Below, piece after piece: positions 11,661 through 23,462 of a stretch of 64,000 nucleotides of DNA (position 1 is its first letter; every line of letters starts with the position of its first letter). This DNA is from Archilochus colubris (Eukaryota > Chordata > Aves > Apodiformes > Trochilidae), in contig CM041115.1 of the NCBI GenBank assembly GCA_023079485.1, forward strand, positions 26,227,505-26,291,504, in the 5' to 3' direction. The notes beneath the pieces were generated by a model. That model was not told where the DNA came from and did no database searches. It saw nothing but the letters and a program-made list of their open reading frames with translations. The translations under genes and the position numbers were made by a program.

Positions 11661-14600
11661 ATAAAATTTCACTATTTGTATATGATTTGGAAAGGTCTCA
11701 ATGTACACAAGATTACTCTTAAAGCAGATACTGGTGTAGAGTTAGGCTATTAGGAAAATACTGAGATTACATGGTCAAAGGCTTCAGAAAATGTAATTTT
11801 TATTCTTCTACAAAACACCAGTTTATCCTGATACACAAGTCATTTTTAGGCATGGCAGAAATGCCTGGCTTTATGGCCAGAACATGAATTCCTAGCCAAA
11901 CTGAAACAAAGAGAACAGAAAAGGACTTCTGATTGCAAGTCCTAGAGAAGAAGCAATGATAGCCACCATATTCCTGGACTTATGAAGAAATGACAGGGAC
12001 AAACTACTAATATTAAGACCTTTTAAAAAATTAAAACAATCATAACCAAAGATAGCAGACCATGGACTCATCACTCTGACACAGAGAAAACAATGAAGCA
12101 TCTCAAACATTCTTACTCACAGATGAGATGCCTTTTTTCCCCAGAACTTTTTCAGTTTGCTAAAAAATGAAATGTTTAAGATCGACAGCACACTATTCAA
12201 AAGTAGGCAGGAGATGAAACCTGTCTGCTCAAATACCAACAAGTCAGTTTTCCAAAAGGCTTGCAATTCCTTTATGCTAGATTCTCTGAGGTGATCATCA
12301 TATCAAATACGCTAAGAAATACAGCCTATAGAGACTAAAGAATCAGAGACATGATACATTCACATGACTGGAAGCCTAACCCCATGAATTTGGTTGGATT
12401 ACTCATGAGAAGACTCACCCATGCACATATGCACTAGAAACCTGGTCACAATCCAGGCTGCATATTAATCACCAAGTGATAAGCATACAGATATGCTTGC
12501 CGGAATGTTACAGTGATTTTTTATTTGCATTTTTTTTTGCAGTGTATTTTTCCTGGTTTATATTTTAATAATCAACCTCCCATATTAAAAAAACTGTTCT
12601 GCCACTAGTTCACTTAAAATTTAAGCAAACTACTTTGCTATTTAAAAATGGTCTAAAATTCTTACCCTGGATTAATTTTAACTAAGAATACATCCTCAGT
12701 GCTTCTTAATGCAGTGGCATGAAACAACTACAAACTACAGATAAGAGATTGTCCTGCCAGAGTGAGATTTGTGAAGAAACCTACTTGCACATTTGTATTT
12801 TGTCTAGCTTACACTAGAGAACTTTCACAGTTCTTTAATGAACTTTACAAATATGCAATAAAGTTTTAGACTAAAAAAGGGAAGCAGTTTCTAATGAAAA
12901 TATTAATGCTTGCTAAGGGCATACTCATAAACTTTTTTATAATAGACAAACAGTTGACTGAAAGGTTTGAAAGATTTCTTGAATACTGCAGTGCTTACTG
13001 GAAGTTCTTCCAAATGCAACACATGCTCATCAACCTCTGGGTAACAATTTTTAAGAGTAGCATTTTAGCTTCTCCTAGCACAACATGGAACAACTGCTTC
13101 TTTATCAAGACCCCAACCCCCAATCCCTCATTCCCAGTTCACCACTCCACAGAAATGATTTTTTCTGACAGAGAAAGCTATGAGGCAGTGGGGGCTACAG
13201 GTTGAAATGAGAAGAAATAAAAGTCAAAATATGCTAAAGAAATAGCAGTAAAAAACTTTACAAACAAACAAAAAAAACCCCAAACCCAGGATTTTTCAAC
13301 AGAGTATTGTGTTGCTTGTAGCAATATGTCTTACTACTCTGTAAACTACATTTTTTTTCTTGCGTTTTGCTCCTCCTAGGACAAGAACCTCCATTTTAAA
13401 GGACAATAATATTATATTTTTTCAGAAAAACAGAATTATGGTATTTTTTAGTTAAGCGTTTTGGAAAATTCTATACTGAGTTTTCTGTTTTCTTTTTCTG
13501 TGAAAACACGTTCCTGTCCTCCCTAAGAGGAGAAAAACGCAAAAGAAAAAAAAGTCAGCAATTCCACCTCCAACTTTCTTTTTCTGAACTTAAAACATCC
13601 AAGTTTAAGCTTGCCATAGCATTGGTGAATCCTCCAGAAAAAATAAGGAAGAATGTGAACATAAGTCCTCAATGTGCAGTGAGAGCAATGCACCACATCT
13701 GTCATCTGGATTTGTGACAGTAATGTTTTATGGGTTTGGCTTAAAAACTAGGTAAGAATTGTTTATAACACAATGTATAAAATTAAACAGCTTCACAGAT
13801 GCTACCAAAAGTGCTCTGAATAACAGAAGTACTGATATTATCTCTTCCCACTGCTGAAGTCTGAATTGAGAGATAGAAGCCCATTTCTAGAGAATAAGAA
13901 AAGCCATATACAAAGTACAATAACATGATTCACTGAGGCTCTTGTCTTTAATGAGTATGAACACTTGTACTTGGCAAAGAGCTGCATGTAGTCATACCTG
14001 CAGTCCTCTTACACAAGAGTCAGAAAAACAAAAAACACAAAAACAAACCAACACAAAAAACAAACAAAAAAACAAACCAAACACCAAATGGAACAAAAAA
14101 CCAAATCAAACAAAAAATAAACCAAACAAAAACAAACAAAAAAACCAATGTAAGCAAAAAACCAGAAAAACAAACACCAAAAAAACCACCAAGCCCCTGG
14201 ACTTGCTTAGTAGGTAACAGAAGTCACGGCACAGAAATCTTGCAGAGATGTCCAAGACTGTTTCCTTCCACACCCTGATGGTCTGGTTTAGTTCTGTACT
14301 TCAAGATCCCTTCTGATTCATGCTCTTCTTCACTGTAGATTACTTAGAGATTTACATACAGAAAAATTAAGATCAAGTTCATTTGCATTATAAACTGTAC
14401 AATTTTACTGTAGTCAACATAATTTACTTTCAGCCAAGATTCCTGATGCACCTCTAACTGAAATAATTCTACCTTAATATTAATTCTAGTGCACTGAAAA
14501 GAACAGCACTGGTTCTTCTTTTACCTCTTCTTTTACCTCTCCAAGGTAATACATGATGGATATGCAGGACAAATGGTACTTAACTGAATCATAAATTAAT

Positions 14601-15261
14601 GGCTATTGCAGATGTAAAGCACTGCTTCCTATTCTGAGGTTAAATAGTAAAAAAGTTGAGTAAGAAGGTAAATAATTGTGTGACTTTGTAACTTTGCCTT
14701 TTATTCAAGAGAAAATAAAACCAAAAAAACCCAAACCAAACCAAATCTGCAAGTTGGACTAAGAAGTATTTATAAAACCCCTAAAACTTTAGGAATCCAT
14801 AGGAATTCCAGTTAGGAATACCAGTTCTGACTACCAATTCTTCCTGCTGTATTATTATTCTGTTACTCATATTTAGACAAACATGTAACACATGGTTCCA
14901 GAAAAAAGAAAGGCACTTGAAAGAAAACCAGTTAAAATAATTTCATGCAGATTGATCTTCGTTTTCATGCAGCTACTGAGGGGATTCTGTAGGATTCTAC
15001 TTCTCTGAGGCATGGCAGAAAGGAGATTTTTTGAAGATTCAAATAAAGACACTCGAATGGTACATATGGATTTTTCTGTATTTTTAGCCCTCCTCATTCA
15101 ATGTTGAATTGTGCCAGTGACACAAATGCTCCCCATGACCCAAAATCCCACTACAGTCACTGGCACTTAAGTCCAGTCACTCTGGTTGTTCCAGTCACTG
15201 CATCATTGACCCTTGGGGTCCCTCCAACCCACAGTGTAACCGCAGAGGCTGCACTTGGACA
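11661..15261. other. PAM intron sequence
   Basis: AT-rich intronic DNA without recognised genes. Notable content is the A-rich CAAA-type tract at 14021-14190, a shorter one at 14718-14746 and a small TTCTTTTACC tandem at 14515-14540. Open frames at 12894-13205 and 13523-13705 have no family or splice support. Confidence 0.65.
14021..14190. repeat. A-rich (CAAA/CAAAA)n tract
   Basis: About 170 bases of almost pure A and C with irregular units such as AAACAAAC and ACCAAAC. It translates as lysine/asparagine repeats in the frame at 13942-14217 and is not a gene. Confidence 0.9.
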
Positions 15262-15888
15262 TGTGCCCAGGTAGCCAAAAAGGCCAATGGCATACCAGCC
15301 TGTATCAGGAACAGTGTGGCCAGCAGGTCCAAGGAAGTGATTCTGCCCCTGTACTCAGCCCTGGTGAGGCCACACCTCAAGTACTGTGTCCAGTTATGGC
15401 CCCCTCAGTTCAGGAAGGAGAATGAGGTCCTGGAGCGGGTCCCAAGGAGGGCAACTAGGCTATGAGCACCGATCCTGTGAGGAGAGGCTGAGGGAGCTGG
15501 GGGTGTTCAGTCTGGAGAAGAGGAGGCTCAGGGGAGACCTCATCACTCTCTACAACTCCCTGAAAGGAGGTGGGAGCCGGGGGGGGGGGTGTTGGTCTCT
15601 TCTCCCAGGCAGCTCTCAGTAAGACAAGAGGGCATGGTCTCAAGTTGTGCCGGGGGATGTTTAGGTTAGATATTAGAGAGAAATTCTTTACAGAGAGGGT
15701 GATCAGGCATTGGAATGGGCAGCCCCGGAAAGTAGTGGATTCTCCATCCCTGGAGATATTTAAAAAGAGTCTGGATGTGGCACTCAGTGCCATGGTCTGG
15801 TAACTGCAGCGGTAGTGGATCAAGGGTTGGACTTGATCTCTGAGGTCCCTTCCAACCCAGCCAATTCTATGATTCTATGATTCTATGA
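15262..15888 (+). mobile_element. CR1 LINE 3' end (copy B of the duplicated block)
   Basis: A 5'-truncated CR1 whose sequence from 15297 on is nearly the same as 7918-8513. It extends about 35 bases further 5' than copy A (GCCCAGGTAGCCAAAAAGGC). Two differences stand out: a short deletion around 15462 that removes the LVKGLEH-type segment and shifts the frame, and one extra ATTCTATG unit in the tail (15868-15888). The ORF2 end is therefore broken. Confidence 0.95.
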
Positions 15889-16350
15889 AATACAGAGGAA
15901 CCAAGAAAAGCAAAACCAGCACATTTCAAGGTGTCAGAACTGCTGTTACTCTGGGACCTGAACTCTGCCCACAGCTGCAGTCCTCAGGAGATTACTGAAA
16001 GGGGAAAATTTAAAGCTTAAGCAGACCCAATTTTGCCAGATTAACTTCTAGAATGCGTAATTTTCTAAATCGCGTAAACTTGATGAAAACAGAAAATATT
16101 ATGTAAGAAAAAAAGATGCAAAAAGGTTGCATCTTGGATGTGGCTGGGAAAACTTTGCTCAAGACTTGCTTATTTGCCAACAAGCAGAGGATGCCAAGTG
16201 GCAGCAGGTGGATGAACTCTGAAGAAAGCTGCAGCCTGCACAGTGAGCAGGATGGGAGGGAACACATCCAGGACAGCTGCCCCCAACTTACCAAAGGGAT
16301 ATATCCCTTGTTACATGAAGGAGGACTGAGGAGATATTCAGAGTTTCAGC
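15889..16350 (+). mobile_element. LTR remnant (copy B), truncated on its 3' side
   Basis: Nearly identical to 8514-8976, including CGTAATTTTCTAAATCGCGT and GGACAGCTGCCCCCAACTTA. At about 16350 it stops after GAGTTTCAGCATT and jumps to a repeated CAGAGTTTC followed by ATTCTATGATTCTATAGA, a CR1-like tail. The final ~250 bases of LTR seen in copy A, with the polyadenylation signal, are absent. Confidence 0.75.
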
Positions 16351-16379
16351 ATTCAGAGTTTCATTCTATGATTCTATAG

Positions 16380-16930
16380 ACAGGACAGACTATGCTGATA
16401 AGGCTCAGGGTATGGCCAGGCAAGCATACTGACTAGCACACTACTTGCATGATTGGCCCTTTTTTAACCCCCCATCCTTCTATTTTACTTATCCCCAAAT
16501 CAGTTCATTGTACCCCTTTCCCCAAGTTTGGTGACTCCCCTAACACATCCCATAAATAGCCTTGTGAAAACCTGAAGTGCTTGCATGCCATAGTATGTCC
16601 CACACCCCTAGGCAGCAGCTCCCCTCAGTCAGAAAGGTGCCACCATGCTGATCTATCTTGGTGATTTTCACAGCCACCCACTGGAGCAGAGGCTCAGCCA
16701 AGGAAGGGTGCTCAGACACAGTGCATAACTCCTTTGAGTCTCTCTGATTTGGGGTACTCTTCAGTGCCTACCATGTTCTCTTCTGCTCTTCTGGGTTTGC
16801 AGAGAACAAACCTTTGATATGCATATGGCTCCTGTGAAGAGCCTGGGCACAGCCAGGGCAGTGTGGGTTTTTTGGGTCCTCCCATTCAACCATTGTCTCT
16901 TTGCTCTTTCATGGATGTGCAGATCAGCTT
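16380..16930. other. Unassigned sequence, possibly another LTR remnant
   Basis: It is less AT-rich than the neighbouring intron and bounded by the end of copy B. It contains CATCCCATAAATAGCC near 16545-16560 (TATA-like) and a pyrimidine-rich end (CTCTTTGCTCTTTCATGG). I could not match it to a known family, so the LTR idea is only a guess from composition and position. Confidence 0.3.
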
Positions 16931-19900
16931 ATATCACTTAAGCTAACATTTCAGATTTTAATCAAACAGATAGAAAATAAATTTAATGTTTATCTTGCTG
17001 CAGTCATCTTCTACCCTGCCCTTGCTTTGAAGATTTTTGGGCTGAGATAGAGTGTCATTTAAAAATGGCACACTCCAAACTTGAACTGAATTCCTGAGCT
17101 CAAACAAAGTCAAAAATTGCCCTAAGATTTCTATCTGAACAGTAACTTCCCTACATTTTAGGCAGAACATTCAGAAATTGTCCATTTAAATCAAATAACT
17201 AAAATCTCCAGTGCTAGCTGGCTTTTCTATTTCATGGGTGCGTTTCAACACAAAGATTTTTAAAATCACAAAACCCCACCACAACTTTAGGGTATGATTC
17301 CACTTTATGGCTAACCTAAAAAAGCGAAGTAGGCTCAGGGCTCAAGCTCCATGGGGAAGCTGATGCCATCTTCTCTACTGTGTTCGACATGCTGAGTCCA
17401 TAATATAAAGTGGAATAGGTTCATTTCAGTAATTTGGTGGAAAAGATGTCTGTTTTTTTACAGATTAGGATTCTGTTGCATGGGACTTTTTTAGGGAGAG
17501 AAATGCTCCAGGAAAGTGAGGTCGAGGAAAGAAGAGCAAGACTACTCCCCTTTCAGCAGTAGCCATGCATTGGCCTACCACAGTAAGCATTATCTTACAT
17601 AATCTTGTACTTGTTATATAACAACAGAAAGGGTTCCAAATTTACCCTGTTCAGGTCTTTTTATCGTTAATAACTTTTATTTCAGCCCATTTTTAAGGTA
17701 ATTACCTCCATCTTTTTCTTCTTAGTATGATTTTTAAACTTCCTCCAATTCTGTCATGGCCTTCTGTGCTTGAAAAAAGGATAAGGATTAATTTTAAAAA
17801 ACGAAACCTGCTTTCTGCTTTTCCTTATAATCCTGCTTTCTTTCTGTTCAGAATAGAGAAAACATGCTGATGATTGATGACACCACTGTAAAAGAAAATC
17901 TCAATTACCTCTACAAGTATTACAATGAAAGTACAGTACTCCCTAACAGGCAGCCCTCTAAGTGACCTGTGCAGATTATAGGGGAAGTACATACAGAAGT
18001 CTTGTTTCTGCAGCCATTTGTTTGAATGTGAAATCTGAACACAGGGTCAAAAGCCCTAGTGGGAAAAAGCTCTCTGTTAATAAAGAAAAAAAAAAGAAGC
18101 CCTCAGCTTCAAACTACTGCTATGTCATTAGGCAGAAAGAGTCATTAAAGAAATCGTTGAGCTCTGGATGATGAGCCTTCTGCCTATTTATATAAAACTT
18201 TCAAAATCTAACCAAAGCAGTTTTCAAAGCTCTGACTATAGAACCCTCGGGGCTGGTGGTTTTTCCTCCTAATACTGGAAAGCAACATGAAAATAATTCA
18301 ATTTCTAATTCTTAAATATAGTTAACATAGTTAAATAATCTATTCCCGAGCATTTTATGTCCTTTTTTTGTCCTTACAGATGAAAACAGAAAAGATATAC
18401 AGCACCAAAAATAAAATAAACTGTCCAATATGAAATGTATGAGATTGTCTCCAGCACATAAAAAGAGCCTTTTTTATCAGTTTACCTAAAATACTCTTCT
18501 TTATATTAATAATCAGACTAATAGTAAGGCAGTCAAATAAGAGAAAAGACCAGCAAATGTATCTTTATATGAGAAAGCAAAAAATCCTCAGTCCACATGG
18601 ACTTGAAAATATTCAAGAAAAAGCATAATACTGTCACTAGATAGTGTTCCTTGTTCTTCGAATGCAGCACATCTGTCGTGATTAGTACTGTCTCCACATC
18701 ATGCTGTGTGCAGGATTAGCCTGGCTAAGTGTCTGATTCGCTAGAGCACACTCAGCTTAAGAAATGCAAACAGAGGAGCCTATCCCCAAAAAAGACTTAA
18801 GTATCTAAATAAAACAATGGACATTATGATCAGAAAACAAAACAGGCAGATTACTTGCATGCTGTATACTTAAACTGGGGTGGGGTGAGGGGTAAAATGG
18901 TGAGTTTACACAAAAACCATAGCATCTCAGTGTAGAATTTCCTTCAACACCAGACTCCCTTTTTAAAAATGTTTCCATTTACACTAAATTCTTTCCTCAT
19001 CCCCCACCCCATCCTAATATTCTTCTAGTTTTATATATTAAATGCACATATTGTTTTACAAGTAAAGTGCCACGGAGTTTTCAGACAAATCAGATTACAA
19101 TAAACCCAAAATGAAGTTATAAGGCATTAAAAGAAGACTTTAAAAGGACATTCATTATAGTTCTGCAGCTTAGCTCCTGCACCACTGGTTTGTTGATGGT
19201 TTTTTGTCTGTTTGCTTGTTTTATTTTGGACTGATTTCTTTATATACATAAGTATTTTTTTTGTCTAGTAAAAGACAGAATTAGACACTTCATATGGTGG
19301 TCATGTTCATTTGAAATTACAGTAAGTTAAACCAATGTAGAAAGTCAACTGGGAGAAAAAAAAAATTCTAACTGTGAAACTAGTTAAAAGCTTATCTCAG
19401 TCTTACACATAAACTTAGATTGCAAAGCCAAAATATGCAGGAGTGCTCTTTGGTTTCTCAGAAAACCAAGTCCTTCATTGTTTTCCACTATTCAAGATAA
19501 ATCACAAAACCACTGCTTTCCTAAACATAACAGAATTCAGTATGTCACATTTCCTTATACAAATGAAATAGCTTGTGTTACAGTTGCAGGAGAATATGTT
19601 CATCCACTGTTCTACTAGCCACATAATGAAGACAAGAAAAAAGTAACGTGCCTTGGAGGTTGATTTCTGTTGTTGTTTTATTAAAAAAAAAGACTTGCAC
19701 GTTTTTCTCCCCAGTAATGCTCCCATTACATAACTTGTGTTCTCTTTTAATGATTAAAAATACCCCAAAACTCTGGGAATTTTAATTGGTAAAAATCTTC
19801 AAGTTATTTAAGAAACTCGTTTTAAACTTCAGTAATTTTTAGTTTGCCTTTCTTCTTACAGTGGAAGAATAGCTCGACTTTGGCAAGTTTAAATTACGCA

Positions 19901-20042
19901 AGCTATACAATTGGTTCAGATAAAACACACTTAATGCATTCAGCGAACAATGCATCAGATAAAAAAAGAGCATCCTGACACCTCAGTGGAACAATACATA
20001 AAAAATTATTAAATATTAGGCAAAAGGGCAAAAGCCACTTAC
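16931..20042. other. PAM intron sequence
   Basis: AT-rich intronic DNA leading to the candidate exon donor at 20043. No further elements or exons were recognised. Open frames at 17962-18171 and 19502-19726 have no support. Confidence 0.65.
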
Positions 20043-20214
20043 CTTCCTGTATAATGAATTCCTAAAATGTAACTAGATAACAAAACATACAAAGAGGTGC
20101 TTATGATCTTTAGCAGGGGCTGAATCATTTTCATGTGTGAATAGCCCCTGTATGATACTGACATCATCACTAAAGACTTGGAGGCAGAGGATACTATGGT
20201 AACCACGCGATGTG
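20043..20214 (-). CDS. PAM: Candidate first coding exon of PAM (signal peptide)
   Basis: On the minus strand a strong acceptor (CTTCTGTCTCTCAG) ends at 20215, and a near-consensus donor (GGAAG then GTAAGTGG) follows base 20043, giving a 172-nt exon. The frame ends with a split codon AG, which the exon at 985-1105 completes with G to Arg, so the phases fit. In-frame ATGs lie at 20167, 20164, 20134 and 20128. The one at 20128 has A at -3 and opens MIQPLLKIISTSLYVLLSSY followed by ILGIHYTGR: a basic residue, a hydrophobic core and a small-residue end, as in a cleaved signal peptide. From that ATG the exon gives 29 residues, close to the roughly 30 of the mammalian signal exon as I recall it. The residues before the junction (GIHYTGR) do not resemble the conserved FRSPLSVFKR of mammals and frog, which is the main doubt. 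No better exon was found between 1.1 and 34 kb. Confidence 0.6.
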
Positions 20215-22900
20215 CTGAGAGACAGAAGCTTTTAATTAACAACTTCCCGAGGCTCCTGCTACTGGGCTTCCATTTTGCTCAGAGGAAAAGGAAGGGGCAA
20301 TGAGAGGCCGAGGTGATTGTCCCAAGGGCAGGAAAAAACCCTACTGAACCCAGTACCTGCTAATTGTGATGTGACTTTTTAAATCACAAGTGCCATAGAC
20401 TGACTCCATCACTGAAAAATTCTGACACCTCGAAGCTCTGTCAGGAGTTAGAGGTGAAGCAGCAATACTGTCAGGTAGCTATTGGCTATTAGCTATTAGC
20501 TATTGTTTACCTCTATTTGAATATCACCACAACAAGGTGTTCTCTTCAAGTCAAAGGTGTTGTTCTGTGCTAAAGGGTCAAAAACTGATCACAACAGAAC
20601 CTAAAGCCTAATACTAAAGCTCATGTACAATATAAATTGACATGCTGTAAAATGAGGTACTTACCCTAGTATCATATCTCTCTCAGCTTCAGTGACTATC
20701 TGCCTATGTATTACTTACTAAGGACAAAGTTCAATTAAATATTGATGTGACAGTGGATGGATAACAGGTTTTAGCTAAGCTTTCCAGAAAACTGAAGTAG
20801 TATTTCTTCATTCTGCATACAAAAAGCTTACCTAGGGTTTGCTCTTTTTTCCAAACCAAAAAAATAACCACATGACTAATGACCAAATCAGAATTACACA
20901 AAACCAAAATGGAAGCATAAAGGATGGAGAGCAAAAATGACAAAAGAAACCTACAAGTCATATTCACCTTAGTTTTTAGTTCCAAGAAGTTTGGGGTTTT
21001 AATCCTTAAGGTCACATGGTGAGGAAAGTGCTGTCTGTAGGTCTGGCTTAACTGTGACAGGAGTATTGTGAAATCTGTTTCACTGTTTTAACACAAATAT
21101 GATACAATCAGATAAAAATTATCAAAAAACTCCAGTTTTCAGTTCTTTAGCCACTCAAGTTCCCCTCATATATGCTCTGCCTGAGCAGTACAATCAATTA
21201 GCAGTTCTTTTGTAAGTGTACTGTTTTCCCAGAAAAGACGAAATCAGTTATTTAATCTGTTGGGTTTGTCTCAAAGCTGCAAGTTAGAATCTTGAAATTA
21301 ATGTCACTTATTCTTTAAAGATAAAAAAACTGGGTGGTCTTTGACAGTTTTTATTCAGATCTATTCCAAACTTCCCTTTCCCCACAACTGTTAGATACAC
21401 TAGAACCAAAAATCCCACACAAGAAAAAAGATAAAAAACAAAATAAAACCCCTAAACCAATAAAAACAAAGGTCCTTCTCAGTGTATCAATACACCAAAT
21501 TGCAAGAGTAGTGCAGAAGTGCTTTCATCAGTTGCTTTCACCAATTTCCATTATACTCAGAAGACTAAAAATTTAATTGGAAAGCATTCCAAAGGAAAAA
21601 ATATTTCATAGGATGACTCATCACACAAGTTCTTAATTGCCATACCAGAGACAACCCATCCTCTGCATCTGTGGTAGAAGAACATAGTGTACCATGATGA
21701 ACCACGGCCACAGGCCACCAACCTAACCTGCTTATGAACCACTGTCACTGTCTAGCACAAGGGGCAGATTAAAATGTGCACAGTTCTGTTTCAACTGCAG
21801 CCTGCAAATGCAGTAGCCATTTCTCTCTAAGGAAATGAGTATTACCACCTATATAGGAGACTGGTGCCAGCTTTCTGGGAACATAGATTTTTGACACATA
21901 CTGTTAGGTAAGATTCCACCAATTTGAAGTATCTAGCACAGCTGCTGTAAACTAGTTGCTTAATTAATGTTATTGTTGCACTTCTAACATCAATCAAACC
22001 CTTGCAAAGAAGCTGCTCTTCACAATTTCCACAATTTTGGGTGGAAAACTCATCATCAGAGGGCAGAGTAAGCACATAACTGAGTGAACCACTTCTACAG
22101 TTAACTTTCACACAACATCACAATACCTGCTGACTAAATTTTACCCTTTTTAAAGAAAAAAACCAAAAAAACTCTGCACAGTTTATGACACCCTTTTCAA
22201 ATACAAGATGAGATAGCAAATAATGATGCTACCATAGTGCACAAGTTATTACAGTCAAAAAATACTAAAAAAGAAAATCAAGGTTGGTACATGGAAGAAT
22301 AATCTTGACACAACTTTTGCTGACACATTATGGTGTCCTCCTATGCCCAAGATTCCACTACTCTAAGACTCCATACCTTTCAATGATCTCATCTCTACAG
22401 CAATAGAAAAAATGAGAGTGCTCAAGCAATCACAACAGTCTGAAGTTCAGTCTGACCTTCAGTTATTAAGTCTAAATCTTATTAAGAGACATACCAAACC
22501 TACTCCTCTCTCTTCCACAGATCTCTTGTTCCACTTACAACTTCTGTGCAAGAGATCAAGAAGACAAATATAAAATGTAACACCACTGACAAGGAACAAA
22601 GCAGGAAGTGATTAACTGGTATTACACATAAAAATGTGATGGAATGTAAGGGATTATGGATATCAAATTCATTTAGAAAATACTTTGAATTAGAAGATCA
22701 TTGTGGTTTATTTCATATATGTACATCTCCAACTGAAGGGTTTCCCTAATCTTCTACAGAGATACATAGTCAGAACAGGGCTGCAATTATCACCAACAAC
22801 ACTAGTAAAAAGGAAGGGAAGTATCCTCAAGTAGCACATCCTTACTGTATAGTACCAAGTCCTGAACTTTTTTGTATCACAGATCATATAGAACTATTTT
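20215..22900. other. PAM first-intron sequence
   Basis: Intronic DNA without recognised elements apart from a short CTATTAG tandem at 20476-20504. A hydrophobic open frame (20731-21015, minus) contains a good donor at 20831 but has the wrong codon phase for the PAM exon and no acceptor evidence. Confidence 0.6.
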
Positions 22901-23462
22901 TGTCATGTTTTAGCAGTCTGGGCAGACTAAAAACCAGAGGACAGAATTATTCTCTATTACCCCCACACTGCCCCCTGCCCCCCGGGAACCCTCCGAAAGG
23001 AAAGATAAAAGGGGAAGAAAGACAAGAGACTTACAAGTTGGAAAGTAAAACTGCAACAGGTTTACTAGAACAGGAGAAGGGCAGTAAAAAAAGAGGGTAA
23101 GGAACAAATAGATAAATATAAATAGCACCTAATCTCAATGATGGCAGGAATAGGTGCCTGAGGACCCCTTGCATCAGAGCTGACTCAGGAGAGGGGTTCA
23201 CACCTCTTCCCAGCACCTGCTGAATGTGAATTCTGAAGAGCATGTGGTGAGCTGATGGTAAAGGAGCACAGAGAAGCAGCAGCCAAGCAAGGACCAGGAT
23301 TAAAAATGGGTCAGGCTTCTGGTCCTTCTGACTTTTACGGAGTATGGGCAGGAAGTGGGAAGGAATATTGTCCCCTCTTGAATCCCTCAAGGTCCTAAAT
23401 ACTCTCTCTTTAGGTCCTTATAGTGGTGCCAAAAACTATCCTGGTCCACTCAAAGCATGACA
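22901..23462 (-). mobile_element. Diverged ERV LTR, minus strand
   Basis: The left end TGTCATGTTTTAGCAGTCTG parallels the left end of the LTR at 44171 (TGTCACGGTTTAACACTGGC). The right end ACTATCCTGGTCCACTCAAA then GCATGACA parallels its right end (ATCCTGGCCCAAACCAGGACA). In between, GAGACTTACAAGTTGGAAAG corresponds to GAGACTTATGGGTTGGAAAC. It is a shorter relative of the 44171 element, about 562 bp, and without an evident target duplication. A CR1 abuts its right end exactly. Confidence 0.7.

Noticed and set aside
13942..14217. 91-codon lysine/asparagine-rich frame
   Set aside because: A translation of the CAAA repeat tract.
20731..21015. Hydrophobic minus-strand frame with a strong donor (CCCTAG then GTAAGC) considered as the PAM signal exon
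   Set aside because: The codon phase at the donor does not join the exon at 985-1105, and no acceptor of comparable quality was seen.
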